12,101 bases of DNA from DATLXU01 sp035575515 (GTDB lineage Bacteria > Acidobacteriota > Blastocatellia > UBA7656): contig DATLXU010000061.1 of NCBI GenBank assembly GCA_035575515.1, positions 1-12,101 on the forward strand, in the 5' to 3' direction. The position numbers and the translations under genes are program-made. Position 1 is the stretch's first letter, and each line of letters begins with the position of its first letter. The notes under the pieces are model-generated. The model searched no databases, was not told the DNA's origin, and worked only from the letters and a program-made list of their open reading frames with translations. This document shows positions 1 through 7,539 of the stretch, in pieces.

Positions 1-176
1 CCATCTCCACCGACTTGCTTTATCTAGCCTTCAACCTGATCAAGGAGGTCTTCTATCACTTCACAATCAGCAATGTCGCTGGTCGAGGCTACTGCCGTTT
101 ACGGATGCGGTATTGGCGTTTGGTAGTTTTCTTTTTCACACGATGAGATTACCAGCCGTGTCGCATTCTTCGCTAT
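1..176. other. Left-edge segment, no confident gene
   Basis: On the plus strand the frame beginning at base 3 stays open for 47 codons and ends in TGA at 144-146. It could be the C-terminus of a gene entering from the left, and it is rich in Phe, Tyr, Leu and Arg. I recognise no motif and the length is too short to exclude chance. No T-tracted hairpin is visible here to terminate the leftward epimerase-like gene that ends at 177. Confidence 0.2.
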
Positions 177-1268
177 TTATGCAACAATGCCACTTCGGAC
201 TATTCCTTCAGCCGTTACGCCTCCCACTCGTTCTAATCCCTCGAATGCGATTGCTGTCAATTCAATCTCGCGACTTTCGCCCGCTTTGAGTTGCAATGCT
301 TCGCCGCGTTCGGCGGCGCGAGCAAGCACCGGCAGAGTAGCGCACGGCTCAAGCGCGATGTTGTAGGTCGCGCTCCACCAGGGGTAATCGCGCCCGCCAC
401 GAGCGACCAGCCAGTACCATAGCTGCTTGAACAGGTCAGCCGGATACCGTAGCGCAAAGCCGATGCGCAAGTTCTGATTCGTTATCGCGTACCAGCCTTC
501 GCTGATGCCTTCGAGAAAAACCATGTCTTGCGCGGCGGTTTCGGGCGATGGAATGCGCGACAGATCAACTTGGCCGCCGTCACACCTTTGGGCCATTGGC
601 CACTGGCTAGTCTGATCGGCTTTCAATCTTGAGTTAGGCGGGGTGTATTCGCCATAAGTTCTGATGCGGCAATCAGGCAAGTCAATGCGGCAGCTTTCGT
701 CAATAAAAGGCCAGCCGAAGGCCGGGTGATGGCCCCAGGTGAAATCTACTTCCTGCCCGCTTTCGTTCGTTACTCGCTCGTGAATGCGCAGCACAGCTTC
801 GTTGCGGCGAAGCGATATTGTTTTGACTAGGTGAAACGGAGTGCGAACGGTGCGAACGTCGAAGCGCACTTCAATTTCATCAGGCTCGTCTTTTATGATG
901 ATGTATCGCCATGGAAGCAGCAAGACTTCGCCGTGCTGGCCGATTTCTGCGCCTTGATGAAGCGAGTGGTTGCCGCAGTTTGGAAACAACTCCTGCCACC
1001 CGCCTTCGTAGTAATCGTTGTGCGGCCCGGCGGCGCGCGGGCTGCTCGCAAGAAGATGATCGCGCTCGCGCAGGCCCGCCCACGTCCTCCAAAGAAAATC
1101 AACATCGCGCGGCTTGTAGAGGAATTCGTAGATGTCCGTTCCCTTATCGGCAAGGACAGTCACGCGTAGTTTCTCGTTTTCGAGCGCGACCGCGCGGTGG
1201 CCTTTGTAGATAAACTCGGTTATGCGGCAGCCGTAGTTGCGATTGTGATGATAGGTCTGATAGTTCAT
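177..1268 (-). CDS. Galactose-mutarotase-like (aldose 1-epimerase / DUF4432-type) protein
   Basis: A 363-residue protein of the galactose mutarotase-like beta-sandwich superfamily, which interconverts anomers of aldoses or binds sugars. Visible signatures are an N-terminal ENEKLRVTVLADKGTDI strand pair (30-46), ELFPNCG (93-99), a His-Gly pair at 112-113, the family motif HHPAFGWPF (180-188) and LEPCATLP (306-313), where E307 sits at the usual general-base position. Length fits the family (about 300-370). There is no signal peptide, so it is probably cytoplasmic. The frame is open further upstream (to 1400), but those residues would be the antisense-frame reading of the upstream gene. I chose the ATG at 1268 because it overlaps the preceding stop as ATGA, a typical coupled start. 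No good Shine-Dalgarno is visible, consistent with coupling. The sugar substrate cannot be told from sequence, and assignment to DUF4432 rather than classical GalM is uncertain. Confidence 0.85.
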   Translation of the reverse strand: MNYQTYHHNRNYGCRITEFIYKGHRAVALENEKLRVTVLADKGTDIYEFLYKPRDVDFLWRTWAGLRERDHLLASSPRAAGPHNDYYEGGWQELFPNCGNHSLHQGAEIGQHGEVLLLPWRYIIIKDEPDEIEVRFDVRTVRTPFHLVKTISLRRNEAVLRIHERVTNESGQEVDFTWGHHPAFGWPFIDESCRIDLPDCRIRTYGEYTPPNSRLKADQTSQWPMAQRCDGGQVDLSRIPSPETAAQDMVFLEGISEGWYAITNQNLRIGFALRYPADLFKQLWYWLVARGGRDYPWWSATYNIALEPCATLPVLARAAERGEALQLKAGESREIELTAIAFEGLERVGGVTAEGIVRSGIVA

Positions 1269-1501
1269 TTTAATCCAAAGTGCCGCCAAAATAATTCTTC
1301 TGACAGTCTGGCTCCCTCGTCGCTCAACACGATGGACTTTGCTTTGCTCTTTGGGTCGCTGATGAAGCCTTTCTTGTGCAGCCGATCCATCAGGTCCCAA
1401 TCCAAACCTTTCCAGGCTCTCAACACAAGCCCGTCTCGGAAAGTCGTCAGATAGAGCAGGGCCAATGCCATTTCGTCAACTTTGTCTTCATCGTATTCCA
1501 T
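1265..1501 (-). CDS. Small DUF6429 family protein
   Basis: A 78-residue soluble protein that I recognise as DUF6429-like from its D-x-VDE..LALLYLT start, the RAWKGLDWD segment (28-36), DRLHKKGFISDP (39-50) and KAKSIVLSDEG (53-63) followed by an amphipathic SEELFWRHF helix. The pattern looks like a small winged-helix or helical fold, but no function is established for the family as far as I know. The ATG at 1501 has GTGAGGG (1518-1512 on the minus strand) 10 nt upstream. Its stop overlaps the start of the mutarotase-like gene by 4 nt (ATGA), so the two are very likely co-translated. It is divergent from queC. Confidence 0.8.
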   Translation of the reverse strand: MEYDEDKVDEMALALLYLTTFRDGLVLRAWKGLDWDLMDRLHKKGFISDPKSKAKSIVLSDEGARLSEELFWRHFGLK

Positions 1502-1589
1502 AACTTTTTGTCCCTCACTTTATGCGCTCGTCGCGCGAGTTGAATCCTAAACTATGCTGTGCGATAACTCGCGTGAGGGATTTGATTGT
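1502..1589. promoter_or_regulatory. Divergent intergenic region, DUF6429 gene / queC
   Basis: This 88-bp gap must carry the promoters for both directions. Both genes use the same Shine-Dalgarno word, GTGAGGG: at 1573-1579 for queC (plus) and at 1518-1512 for the DUF6429 gene (minus). The two sites therefore appear as an inverted pair. No -35/-10 pair with proper spacing is convincing in either direction. A TATGCT at 1553-1558 is a possible lone -10 for queC. Confidence 0.4.
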
Positions 1590-2288
1590 ATGACGCAAAA
1601 GAAAAAAGCGGTAGTGCTGCTGAGCGGCGGGCTTGATTCAACGACGACGCTCGCTGTTGCCGTATCGGAAGGCTATGATGTTTACGCGATGTCGTTTCGC
1701 TATGGTCAACGCCATTCGGTTGAGCTTGAAAGCGCGCGGCGCGTAGCCGAAGCATTCAAAGTTGAAAAGCATTTGATCGTGGATATTGATTTGCGCGCAA
1801 TCGGCGGCTCCGCGCTCACCGACGAGATTGACGTTCCGAAGGAACGTTCGAGCAGCGAGATGGCATCGGGCATACCCGTGACCTATGTGCCCGCGCGCAA
1901 CACGATCTTTTTGTCATTCGCGCTCGCGTGGGCTGAAACGCTTGAGGCGCAAGACATTTTCATCGGCGTGAACGCGCTCGACTATTCGGGCTATCCCGAC
2001 TGCCGTCCCGAATACATCGAAGCGTTTGAGCGGATGGCTAATCTCGCAACCAAAGCGGGAGTTGAAGGGCGATTGAAATTAAAGGTTCACACGCCGCTGA
2101 TTGCGATGACGAAGGCTGAAATCATAAAAACCGGTCTGCGGCTCGGCGTTGATTATTCGCTCACGCACAGTTGTTATGATCCAACAGCGGAAGGGCTGGC
2201 TTGCGGCAAGTGCGATAGCTGCCTGCTTCGACTGAAAGGATTCATCGAAGCAGGCGCAAGCGATCCCCTCAATTACGCTCAGGCATGA
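1590..2288 (+). CDS. queC: 7-cyano-7-deazaguanine synthase QueC
   Basis: A 232-residue cytoplasmic enzyme that uses ATP and ammonia to convert 7-carboxy-7-deazaguanine to preQ0, the precursor of queuosine and of other 7-deazaguanine derivatives. The N-terminal PP-loop SGGLDSTT is at 12-19. The conserved YVPARNTIFLS segment is at 99-109 and GVNALDYSGYPDCRP at 126-140. The C-terminal zinc ligands are Cys195, Cys205, Cys208 and Cys211. Length matches the family (about 220-240). The frame is open to an ATG at 1554, but the start at 1590 is preferred: it has GTGAGGGA at 1573-1580 with 9-nt spacing and places the PP-loop at the usual distance from the N-terminus. No queD, queE or queF is adjacent, so the pathway is scattered in this genome or preQ0 precursors come from elsewhere. 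Confidence 0.97.
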   Translation: MTQKKKAVVLLSGGLDSTTTLAVAVSEGYDVYAMSFRYGQRHSVELESARRVAEAFKVEKHLIVDIDLRAIGGSALTDEIDVPKERSSSEMASGIPVTYVPARNTIFLSFALAWAETLEAQDIFIGVNALDYSGYPDCRPEYIEAFERMANLATKAGVEGRLKLKVHTPLIAMTKAEIIKTGLRLGVDYSLTHSCYDPTAEGLACGKCDSCLLRLKGFIEAGASDPLNYAQA

Positions 2289-2363
2289 AAACGGGCTTTG
2301 CGTGAATCAGCCGTTCAGAGCGAGGCGTTGAATCACCGCCACAGTTCTTCTGGTCTGCGTTCG

Positions 2364-2392
2364 TTGCATTTGTCTGCTCGTGCCTGCATAAT
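2364..2392 (+). promoter_or_regulatory. Candidate sigma-70 promoter for the membrane sulfatase-fold gene
   Basis: TTGCAT (2364-2369) and CATAAT (2387-2392) are separated by 17 bp, about 65 bp ahead of the ATG at 2458. The -10 matches consensus at five of six positions and the -35 at only three. The gene start itself has AAGGA at 2446-2450 with 7-nt spacing. The rest of the 169-bp gap after queC shows no terminator with a T-tract. Confidence 0.35.
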
Positions 2393-2457
2393 GATATACC
2401 AAACCTGAAACGAGCAAAGGTTAGTCTCTCCCCGAACTTTGAATCAAGGAATGCATA

Positions 2458-4782
2458 ATGATCAGTCCTGCGTATAAAACTGCGCCCGAAAAACTGCCTG
2501 TTGATCAACAATGTGGAGAGAATTTCCAGAACCGGCAGAAGCAGCCGTCGCTTCTATCGTCGTTAAGCAGCTTTGCAAAGCTTGGAGCCGCTGCCGCTTT
2601 GATGCTCGGCCTCGTCGAATTGGTAGATACGCAGTATCAGCTTTCGCCCGTCTTTCAGAGCTTTGCCGAAAGGCTGGCGTTTTCGGCCTATTTCAGCCTC
2701 GACATTATTCTGGGGGCGGTCATTGGAGTAGTCGTCGGGCTTGCAGCTCGGGCGATCTCTTACGCTTACGGATTTCTGCTCAAGTTAATGAAAAAAGGCG
2801 AGCCTCTAAGCAGGCTGCGCAAACTGATTGCGGCCCTTGCGGTATCCGTTGTCGCCGCCGCCGTGTTGAATCAGATTCCAGCGGTCTATCGCTACGTGCT
2901 GGGGCTAATGGTTGAAGCTCAAAAGCTGCCTTATATGTACAGCCACCTTTTTGAGAATCGCGGCATAATCTCCTACGTGATAGTGCTGGGGCTATTCGGG
3001 GGCTGCGCGGCGCTCTTTCTTTTGACGAAGAATCTGAGTCGAATGTCGAAAGCGTTTCGAGCATCCTGGCTTTGCCTGCTGGTCGCGCTTGTTGCCACAA
3101 CGTACTATGTTGATTCTCGCGTCGAGGTCGAGCTGTACGGGTACTCGCTGCATCGCTCGATGTTCCTGCTCAACACCGCGCTGGCCACGGCTCTTGCGGC
3201 CTCGCTATACCTGCTGTCGCCGCGCGCAAGGGCTTTGCTGGCGATTGATTCGCGCTTGAAAAAGTCTGTCGCCGCCGTCGCCTGCGGCGCGCTGTTGCTG
3301 CTTGCGGCATTTACTTTTTACAACTTCGACAAGAACCTGAACCTGAAGGCGCAGGTCTTTACAAGGACCACGCAGGTTAAGCAGCACGTCATGCTTGCGC
3401 AATGGCTGCTCGATTTCGACCGCGACGGTTTTTCGGCGCTGCTTGGCGGAGGCGACGCTGACGATAAATCTGCAAGCATCAACCCTAATCAGATTGAGAT
3501 AGTCGGAGACGGCCTGGACAACAACTGCATAGGCGGCGATTTGGATCAGCAGACGATTGAAAGCTGGAGCTTGAGACGCGCCGGCTTGAACGTTTATACG
3601 AATCAGCAGGCGAAGCCTTTGAACGTTATCTATTTCTTCATTGATGCGCTCAGGGCGGATCACTTGAGCGCCTATGGCTACGGCAGGCACACCAGCCCGA
3701 ACATTGATAAGCTGGCCGCGCGGTCCGCCCTCTTTGAAAATGCCTTTGCGCCGTCGGCAAACACTTTTGAATCAGCGCCGAAATTCATGCAGTCCTGTTA
3801 CTGGGACGCGCATCAGCAGACATGGAGTGAAATACTCGCAGGCAGAGGTTATGACACATACCTGTTTCCGGCTCATCGTCTCCCGATGCTGCAAAGGTAT
3901 GTAAAGGGCGTCAACGTCGTTGAAGAAGCCAGAGGCCAGCGGCTGCCGAAAACGATTGACCTGGTGATTGACACAATCAACAACGCGCCCGCTAACCGCC
4001 CGTTTCTCGCCTTCATTTATATCCCCGACCCGCACAGCCCTTACAAAAAGCACCCGGAGTTTAACTTCGGGCATGCGCCTGTTGATCTCTATGACGGAGA
4101 GATAGCTCATACCGATTATCAAATGGGGAGGCTGTTCGACTGGCTCGAAAAGACTGGCAGGCTCGACAACACGATGATCGTGATTATGAGCGACCACGGC
4201 GAGGCCTTTGGCGAACGCATGGTCTATCGCCATTCGTCGCAACTTTATAACGAGCAGACGCATGTGCCGATGATAGTTTACATTCCCGGCATTGCTGCGC
4301 GACGAGTCTCGGATTTCGTCAGCACGATTGATCTTGGCCCAACAATTCTGAACTCGGTCGGGATTGATATTCCTCGCAGCTATCTCGGAGTCACCCTGCT
4401 GCCACTAATGCGAGGCGAGCCGTTCACGCATCCGCCCATCTTCGCGGAAGAAAGCTACAGGCTATCTGACTTCCCGAACATCCGCCCTGAAGAAGAGCCG
4501 CAAACCGTGATGTCAAAATATATGATCATCACTCAGGACGGCTATAAGCTCATCTATAACCGCAGTCTCTATTTCTTTGAGATGTTCAATCTGAAGAAAG
4601 ACCGGGGCGAGCTGATAAATTTGTACGGCATCGAGCGAAAAAAGGCCGAAGAGCTTAAGCAGCGACTTGGCCGTTTCGTTGACATCGTGATGGTGAGCAG
4701 GCCGCCCGATGCAGACGAAAGCCGGTTTGCGCCCGGACAAGATGTGAACCGCGAGCCGTGGGATGAAGGCGAGGACCAATGA
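2458..4782 (+). CDS. Membrane-anchored sulfatase-fold (alkaline phosphatase superfamily) protein with MopE-like motif
   Basis: A 774-residue integral membrane protein. About seven hydrophobic segments precede the catalytic domain (roughly 36-54, 78-107, 122-141, 170-189, 203-217, 232-253, 270-289). A MopE-like Asp-rich motif spans 319-362: DFDRDG (319-324), GGDADD (331-336), DGLDNNC (351-357). The alkaline-phosphatase/sulfatase domain runs from about 388 to 740. It keeps the metal-site motifs IDALRADHL (395-403), PDPHSPY (523-529), SDHGEAFGE (578-586) and the RHSSQLYNE...HVP segment (591-604). The sulfatase C/S-x-P-x-R formylglycine signature is absent; the aligned residues are Thr436-Phe-Glu-Ser-Ala440. 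The link from there to the WSEILAGRGY helix is short. The domain probably faces the periplasm. A Thr nucleophile would resemble phosphoglycerol or phosphoethanolamine transferases of the LtaS/EptA type, so strict sulfatase activity is doubtful. It stands alone, with its own upstream gap, and converges on the peptidase gene 43 bp away. Confidence 0.9.
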   Translation: MISPAYKTAPEKLPVDQQCGENFQNRQKQPSLLSSLSSFAKLGAAAALMLGLVELVDTQYQLSPVFQSFAERLAFSAYFSLDIILGAVIGVVVGLAARAISYAYGFLLKLMKKGEPLSRLRKLIAALAVSVVAAAVLNQIPAVYRYVLGLMVEAQKLPYMYSHLFENRGIISYVIVLGLFGGCAALFLLTKNLSRMSKAFRASWLCLLVALVATTYYVDSRVEVELYGYSLHRSMFLLNTALATALAASLYLLSPRARALLAIDSRLKKSVAAVACGALLLLAAFTFYNFDKNLNLKAQVFTRTTQVKQHVMLAQWLLDFDRDGFSALLGGGDADDKSASINPNQIEIVGDGLDNNCIGGDLDQQTIESWSLRRAGLNVYTNQQAKPLNVIYFFIDALRADHLSAYGYGRHTSPNIDKLAARSALFENAFAPSANTFESAPKFMQSCYWDAHQQTWSEILAGRGYDTYLFPAHRLPMLQRYVKGVNVVEEARGQRLPKTIDLVIDTINNAPANRPFLAFIYIPDPHSPYKKHPEFNFGHAPVDLYDGEIAHTDYQMGRLFDWLEKTGRLDNTMIVIMSDHGEAFGERMVYRHSSQLYNEQTHVPMIVYIPGIAARRVSDFVSTIDLGPTILNSVGIDIPRSYLGVTLLPLMRGEPFTHPPIFAEESYRLSDFPNIRPEEEPQTVMSKYMIITQDGYKLIYNRSLYFFEMFNLKKDRGELINLYGIERKKAEELKQRLGRFVDIVMVSRPPDADESRFAPGQDVNREPWDEGEDQ

Positions 4783-4825
4783 GATGGAAGAATGCTCCTG
4801 ATCGCCTCCGGTCTCAAAGTCTGAT

Positions 4826-6823
4826 CTATTTCCCTTCCTGCGCGGGTTTCTCGCCCCAAATCCACTGGCTGAACCATTCGAGGTTGTGTTCCATAACTGC
4901 GCGCTGCTGTTTTGGTTTATCAATGCCGTGGCCGAAGCCTTTGTAAACAATCATCCGCACAGGCACGCCTTTGTCTTCAAGCGCCTGGTACAGCTCATAA
5001 GCGTTCGGTATCGGCACACGCTTGTCGAATTCGCCGTGTTGAATCAGCGTTGGCGTTCGCGCATTCTTCACGTAAGAGATTGGTGAAGTCTTTTGATAAA
5101 TCTCAGGGTCGTCCCACGGCGTCGCCTTCAAATACTGTCGCGTGAACGGGTGAATGTCCGTGTTGACGTAGTAAGTCATCCAATCCGAGATCCCTGCGCC
5201 CACAGACACAGCTTTGAAGCGGTCGCTTGAAGCCGTGATGAACGCGGAGATGTAGCCGCCTTGGCTCCAGCCCATCGCGCCGACACGATCACGATCAACC
5301 ATTCCTTTCGCAATCAAATAATCAACGCCTGAAATAACGTCCCAGTAATCACCCACGCCAAGATTGCGCACATTGAGCGAGCGAAACTTTTCGCCGTACC
5401 CGGCAGAGCCGCGATAGTTTGGCCTGAGTATCAACGCGCCCTTCGCGGCGAAGATTTCTGTCGCGTAGTAACGGTCGGGCCGAATCACCGGCACGTCAAC
5501 GCCTGTAGGACCGCCGTGAATAACCACAAGCAGAGGATACTTCTTCGACGGATCATAGTCAGCGGGCTTAGTCAAAATGCCTTCAATTGTTGTTCCGTCG
5601 GTTGATTTCCACGAAATGACTTCGCGCTTTGCCAGTTGAAAATCTTTCAACTGTTCGCTCATCGCTGTGAGTTGTCTGGGCGCAAATGGCTTAACATCTG
5701 AAACGAAGACTTCAGGGTACTGGTTTGGCCGCGTGCCGATGAACGCCATCCGTTTGAAGTCGCGCGTGAATGAATGTGAGAGCGAGCCAAACTCAGTCGG
5801 TCCGGTGATCTGTTCAATCGCTTTTGTCGCCGGGTTCAAGCGGAACAGGTGCGCCGAAGTTTTCTGCTGGCCCCAGAAATAGATTCCATCAGGCGACCAC
5901 GCAAGCAGCGTCGGGTCTTCGTCAAAGCCCTCGCTCAACACGCGCGGCGCGCCGCCGTCGGCTGAGACTGCGGCGATGTGCGAATTCATGTAGTAGTAGA
6001 ACTCCTGCTCGTTCGCCGTCTCGTAAGCAATCTCGCGCCCATCGGGCGACCAGACGGGGTTCGTGTCCGGCCCTTTTGTGTCAACGATTTTCTTGATGGA
6101 TTTATCGGCCACGTTCAAAACATAAATATCCGCCGTGTCGGACGAGCCGAGATCGGGGTCGCGCGTCGCGCTGAAAGCTATGCGCGTCGAATCTGGCGAC
6201 CAGGCGAAACTGCCGACTGTGAACTTGTCGCCTTCGGTCAGTCGCGCAGGCTCAATCTTCTTGCCTTTCGGATCGGCGGGCACTTCAACCATCCACAAAT
6301 GAGCCATCGTGTAGTCGCCTTTCACGATTTCAAACTCGCCGTACTTTTCTTTTCTCTCTTTGCGCGCTTTGGTTTCGGCTTCGGCAGCGGTGAAGGCAAT
6401 GCGGCGACCATCCGCAGACCAGTTGAATGCGTTCACGCCCGTCTCGACGTTCGTTAGCTGAACGGCTTCGCCGCCTGTTGGCGAAATGAGATAAATCTGC
6501 CGCTTGCCGTCGCGGTCCGATATGAAAGCGATGCGCGTGGAATCCGGCGACCACTGCGGATTGGCGCTCGACTTCTTTGCATTTGTCAGTTGATAACGCT
6601 CGCCCGTTGCGACGACCGCTATCCATATCTCGTTTTCAAATGCGTTGTCTTCCCAGTTCGCCTCTTGAACCTGATAAGCGACGAAGCGACCATCGGGCGA
6701 TATGCGCGGACCGTTGGCGCTTTTGAGATTGAGCGACTGCTCGATGGTCGGAGTCTTATCCGAAGCAAGCGAAAGGCAAGCAAGCGAGACGATGAGCAGC
6801 AAAGCGAAAGAGATTTTTTTCAT
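4826..6823 (-). CDS. Secreted S9 family prolyl oligopeptidase-like peptidase
   Basis: A 665-residue serine peptidase of the prolyl oligopeptidase family (acylaminoacyl-peptidase/DPP-like subgroup), which trims oligopeptides. The N-terminus is a signal peptide: KK, a hydrophobic core at 5-19 and a likely signal peptidase I site after Ala20. A beta-propeller of WD40-like/PD40 repeats follows, with SPDG-type motifs near 42, 92, 136, 209, 259 and 310. The C-terminal alpha/beta hydrolase domain (about 400-655) shows HGGPT (436-440), GWSQGG with nucleophile Ser520, HGEFDKRVP with Asp600, and GFGHG with His632, so the catalytic triad is complete. The start at 6823 is chosen over an upstream in-frame ATG (6931) because it begins the signal peptide and has GAGAGG just upstream. 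It probably acts in the periplasm on peptides from outside. It is convergent with the sulfatase-fold gene. Confidence 0.95.
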   Translation of the reverse strand: MKKISFALLLIVSLACLSLASDKTPTIEQSLNLKSANGPRISPDGRFVAYQVQEANWEDNAFENEIWIAVVATGERYQLTNAKKSSANPQWSPDSTRIAFISDRDGKRQIYLISPTGGEAVQLTNVETGVNAFNWSADGRRIAFTAAEAETKARKERKEKYGEFEIVKGDYTMAHLWMVEVPADPKGKKIEPARLTEGDKFTVGSFAWSPDSTRIAFSATRDPDLGSSDTADIYVLNVADKSIKKIVDTKGPDTNPVWSPDGREIAYETANEQEFYYYMNSHIAAVSADGGAPRVLSEGFDEDPTLLAWSPDGIYFWGQQKTSAHLFRLNPATKAIEQITGPTEFGSLSHSFTRDFKRMAFIGTRPNQYPEVFVSDVKPFAPRQLTAMSEQLKDFQLAKREVISWKSTDGTTIEGILTKPADYDPSKKYPLLVVIHGGPTGVDVPVIRPDRYYATEIFAAKGALILRPNYRGSAGYGEKFRSLNVRNLGVGDYWDVISGVDYLIAKGMVDRDRVGAMGWSQGGYISAFITASSDRFKAVSVGAGISDWMTYYVNTDIHPFTRQYLKATPWDDPEIYQKTSPISYVKNARTPTLIQHGEFDKRVPIPNAYELYQALEDKGVPVRMIVYKGFGHGIDKPKQQRAVMEHNLEWFSQWIWGEKPAQEGK

Positions 6824-6874
6824 AACATACCTCTCAGGCGATTGAATAAGTCTGGGCCGTGATGGCGAAGATGC

Positions 6875-6902
6875 AATATACCACATCCGGCTCAAACGAC
6901 AA
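6875..6902 (-). promoter_or_regulatory. Candidate sigma-70 promoter for the S9 peptidase
   Basis: On the minus strand TTGTCG (6902-6897) and TATATT (6880-6875) are 16 bp apart. The -10 matches consensus at five of six positions and the -35 at four. Transcription would start near 6868, giving a leader of about 45 nt to the ATG at 6823. The remaining gap to the divergent CsbD-like gene shows no equally good promoter in the plus direction. Confidence 0.45.
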
Positions 6903-6982
6903 GGTGGATGTTTGACCGCGCGGTGATTCAAATGAGAGCATAAAAGTGTGGGCGCGGAGCATTCTTAAACGGGATTGCCGAG

Positions 6983-7189
6983 ATGAAAAAGGGTAAAACG
7001 AACAAAAGCAACAAAGCAGTGAGAGTTGACGATGTTGAAGACCGCGTTCAGGCTGAGATGGACCGCATAGAAGGCCGCGCCAAAGAGCGAGCCGGGCAGG
7101 GGCTTCAAGACGAAGAGCTTGAGCGCGAAGGCCGCAGGCAAAAAGAAAAGGCTAAAGAGAGATTAGAAGAACAAAGCGAAAAGCGATAA
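6983..7189 (+). CDS. CsbD-like small stress protein
   Basis: A 68-residue, highly charged, Lys/Arg/Glu-rich protein with no hydrophobic segment. The middle (about 29-50) follows the CsbD pattern: RIEGRAKERAG, then a short linker and DEELEREG, then a Lys/Glu-rich helix. CsbD-family proteins are general-stress proteins of unknown mechanism, and many bacteria carry several. The N-terminal 18 residues (Lys/Asn-rich) are extra to the domain. The only Shine-Dalgarno-like word is GGGA (6971-6974) with 8-nt spacing. It ends 19 bp from the convergent TPR gene stop. The family call rests on a short, low-complexity match, so it is moderate. Confidence 0.7.
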   Translation: MKKGKTNKSNKAVRVDDVEDRVQAEMDRIEGRAKERAGQGLQDEELEREGRRQKEKAKERLEEQSEKR

Positions 7190-7208
7190 CAGAGCGGCTG
7201 CTTGCCAG

Positions 7209-7520
7209 CTACCCAAGCGCGTCAACTGCGTCTTGAATCTCGGCGCGCGTCCTCTGGTCATTTGCGGCAATTGCGGCATCGAGGCCGCGATGATAAATCG
7301 CCCGCGCGTCTTCGGTCTGTCCCATGCGCGCAAGCATCCGGCCAAGATGATAATAGGCTGCAACGTAACCGGGATCGCGCGCTATGACTTCCTGAAGATG
7401 CGGAATGGCCTCAAGCTCGCGCCCTTCCTTTTCAAGCTCAAGCGCGAGCGCGTAGCGCGAAAACGAATCGTTCTCGTCCTGCGCGACAAACTCTTCGAGC
7501 ATCTCCCTGCGCGTCTTCAT
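7209..7520 (-). CDS. Small tetratricopeptide-repeat protein
   Basis: A 103-residue soluble protein made almost entirely of two TPR units. The first is SFSRYALALELEKEGRELEA (19-38) with its partner helix to about 52. The second is YVAAYYHLGRMLARMGQTEDA (52-72) with its partner helix to about 86, and a capping helix (90-102) ends it. TPR units bind peptides or partner proteins; no partner is shown here. The ATG at 7520 is preferred. An upstream GTG (7589) and ATG (7583) are in frame, but their added residues would be the translation of the inverted repeat at 7540-7605. GAGAG lies about 8 nt before the chosen start. The gene is the last of the leftward series and may be read through from the rplS cluster or have its own promoter. 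Confidence 0.85.
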   Translation of the reverse strand: MKTRREMLEEFVAQDENDSFSRYALALELEKEGRELEAIPHLQEVIARDPGYVAAYYHLGRMLARMGQTEDARAIYHRGLDAAIAANDQRTRAEIQDAVDALG

Positions 7521-7539
7521 CCGCCTTTCTCTCAGTCCA

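Noticed and set aside
41..48. AAGGAGGT at the left edge as a ribosome-binding site
   Set aside because: The nearest ATG is more than 20 nt downstream, too far, and opens no supported gene.
831..1213. Several plus-strand and other-frame open stretches inside the mutarotase-like gene
   Set aside because: They are shadows of a well-supported minus-strand gene, give Arg/Ala-rich low-complexity products and carry no start signals or motifs.
1269..1400. 44-residue N-terminal extension of the mutarotase-like protein
   Set aside because: It overlaps the DUF6429 gene in another frame, and the ATGA junction at 1268 gives a better start.
2269..2511. Minus-strand 80-codon frame across the queC-sulfatase gap
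   Set aside because: It overlaps both flanking genes, has no recognisable motif and opposes the proposed promoter.
6762..6790. Lipoprotein box at Cys16 of the S9 peptidase
   Set aside because: The residues before the Cys are Ser-Leu-Ala, with Ser at the -3 position instead of Leu/Val/Ile; signal peptidase I cleavage after Ala20 fits better.
6824..6931. 36-residue N-terminal extension of the S9 peptidase
   Set aside because: It would bury the signal peptide and would run through the candidate promoter.
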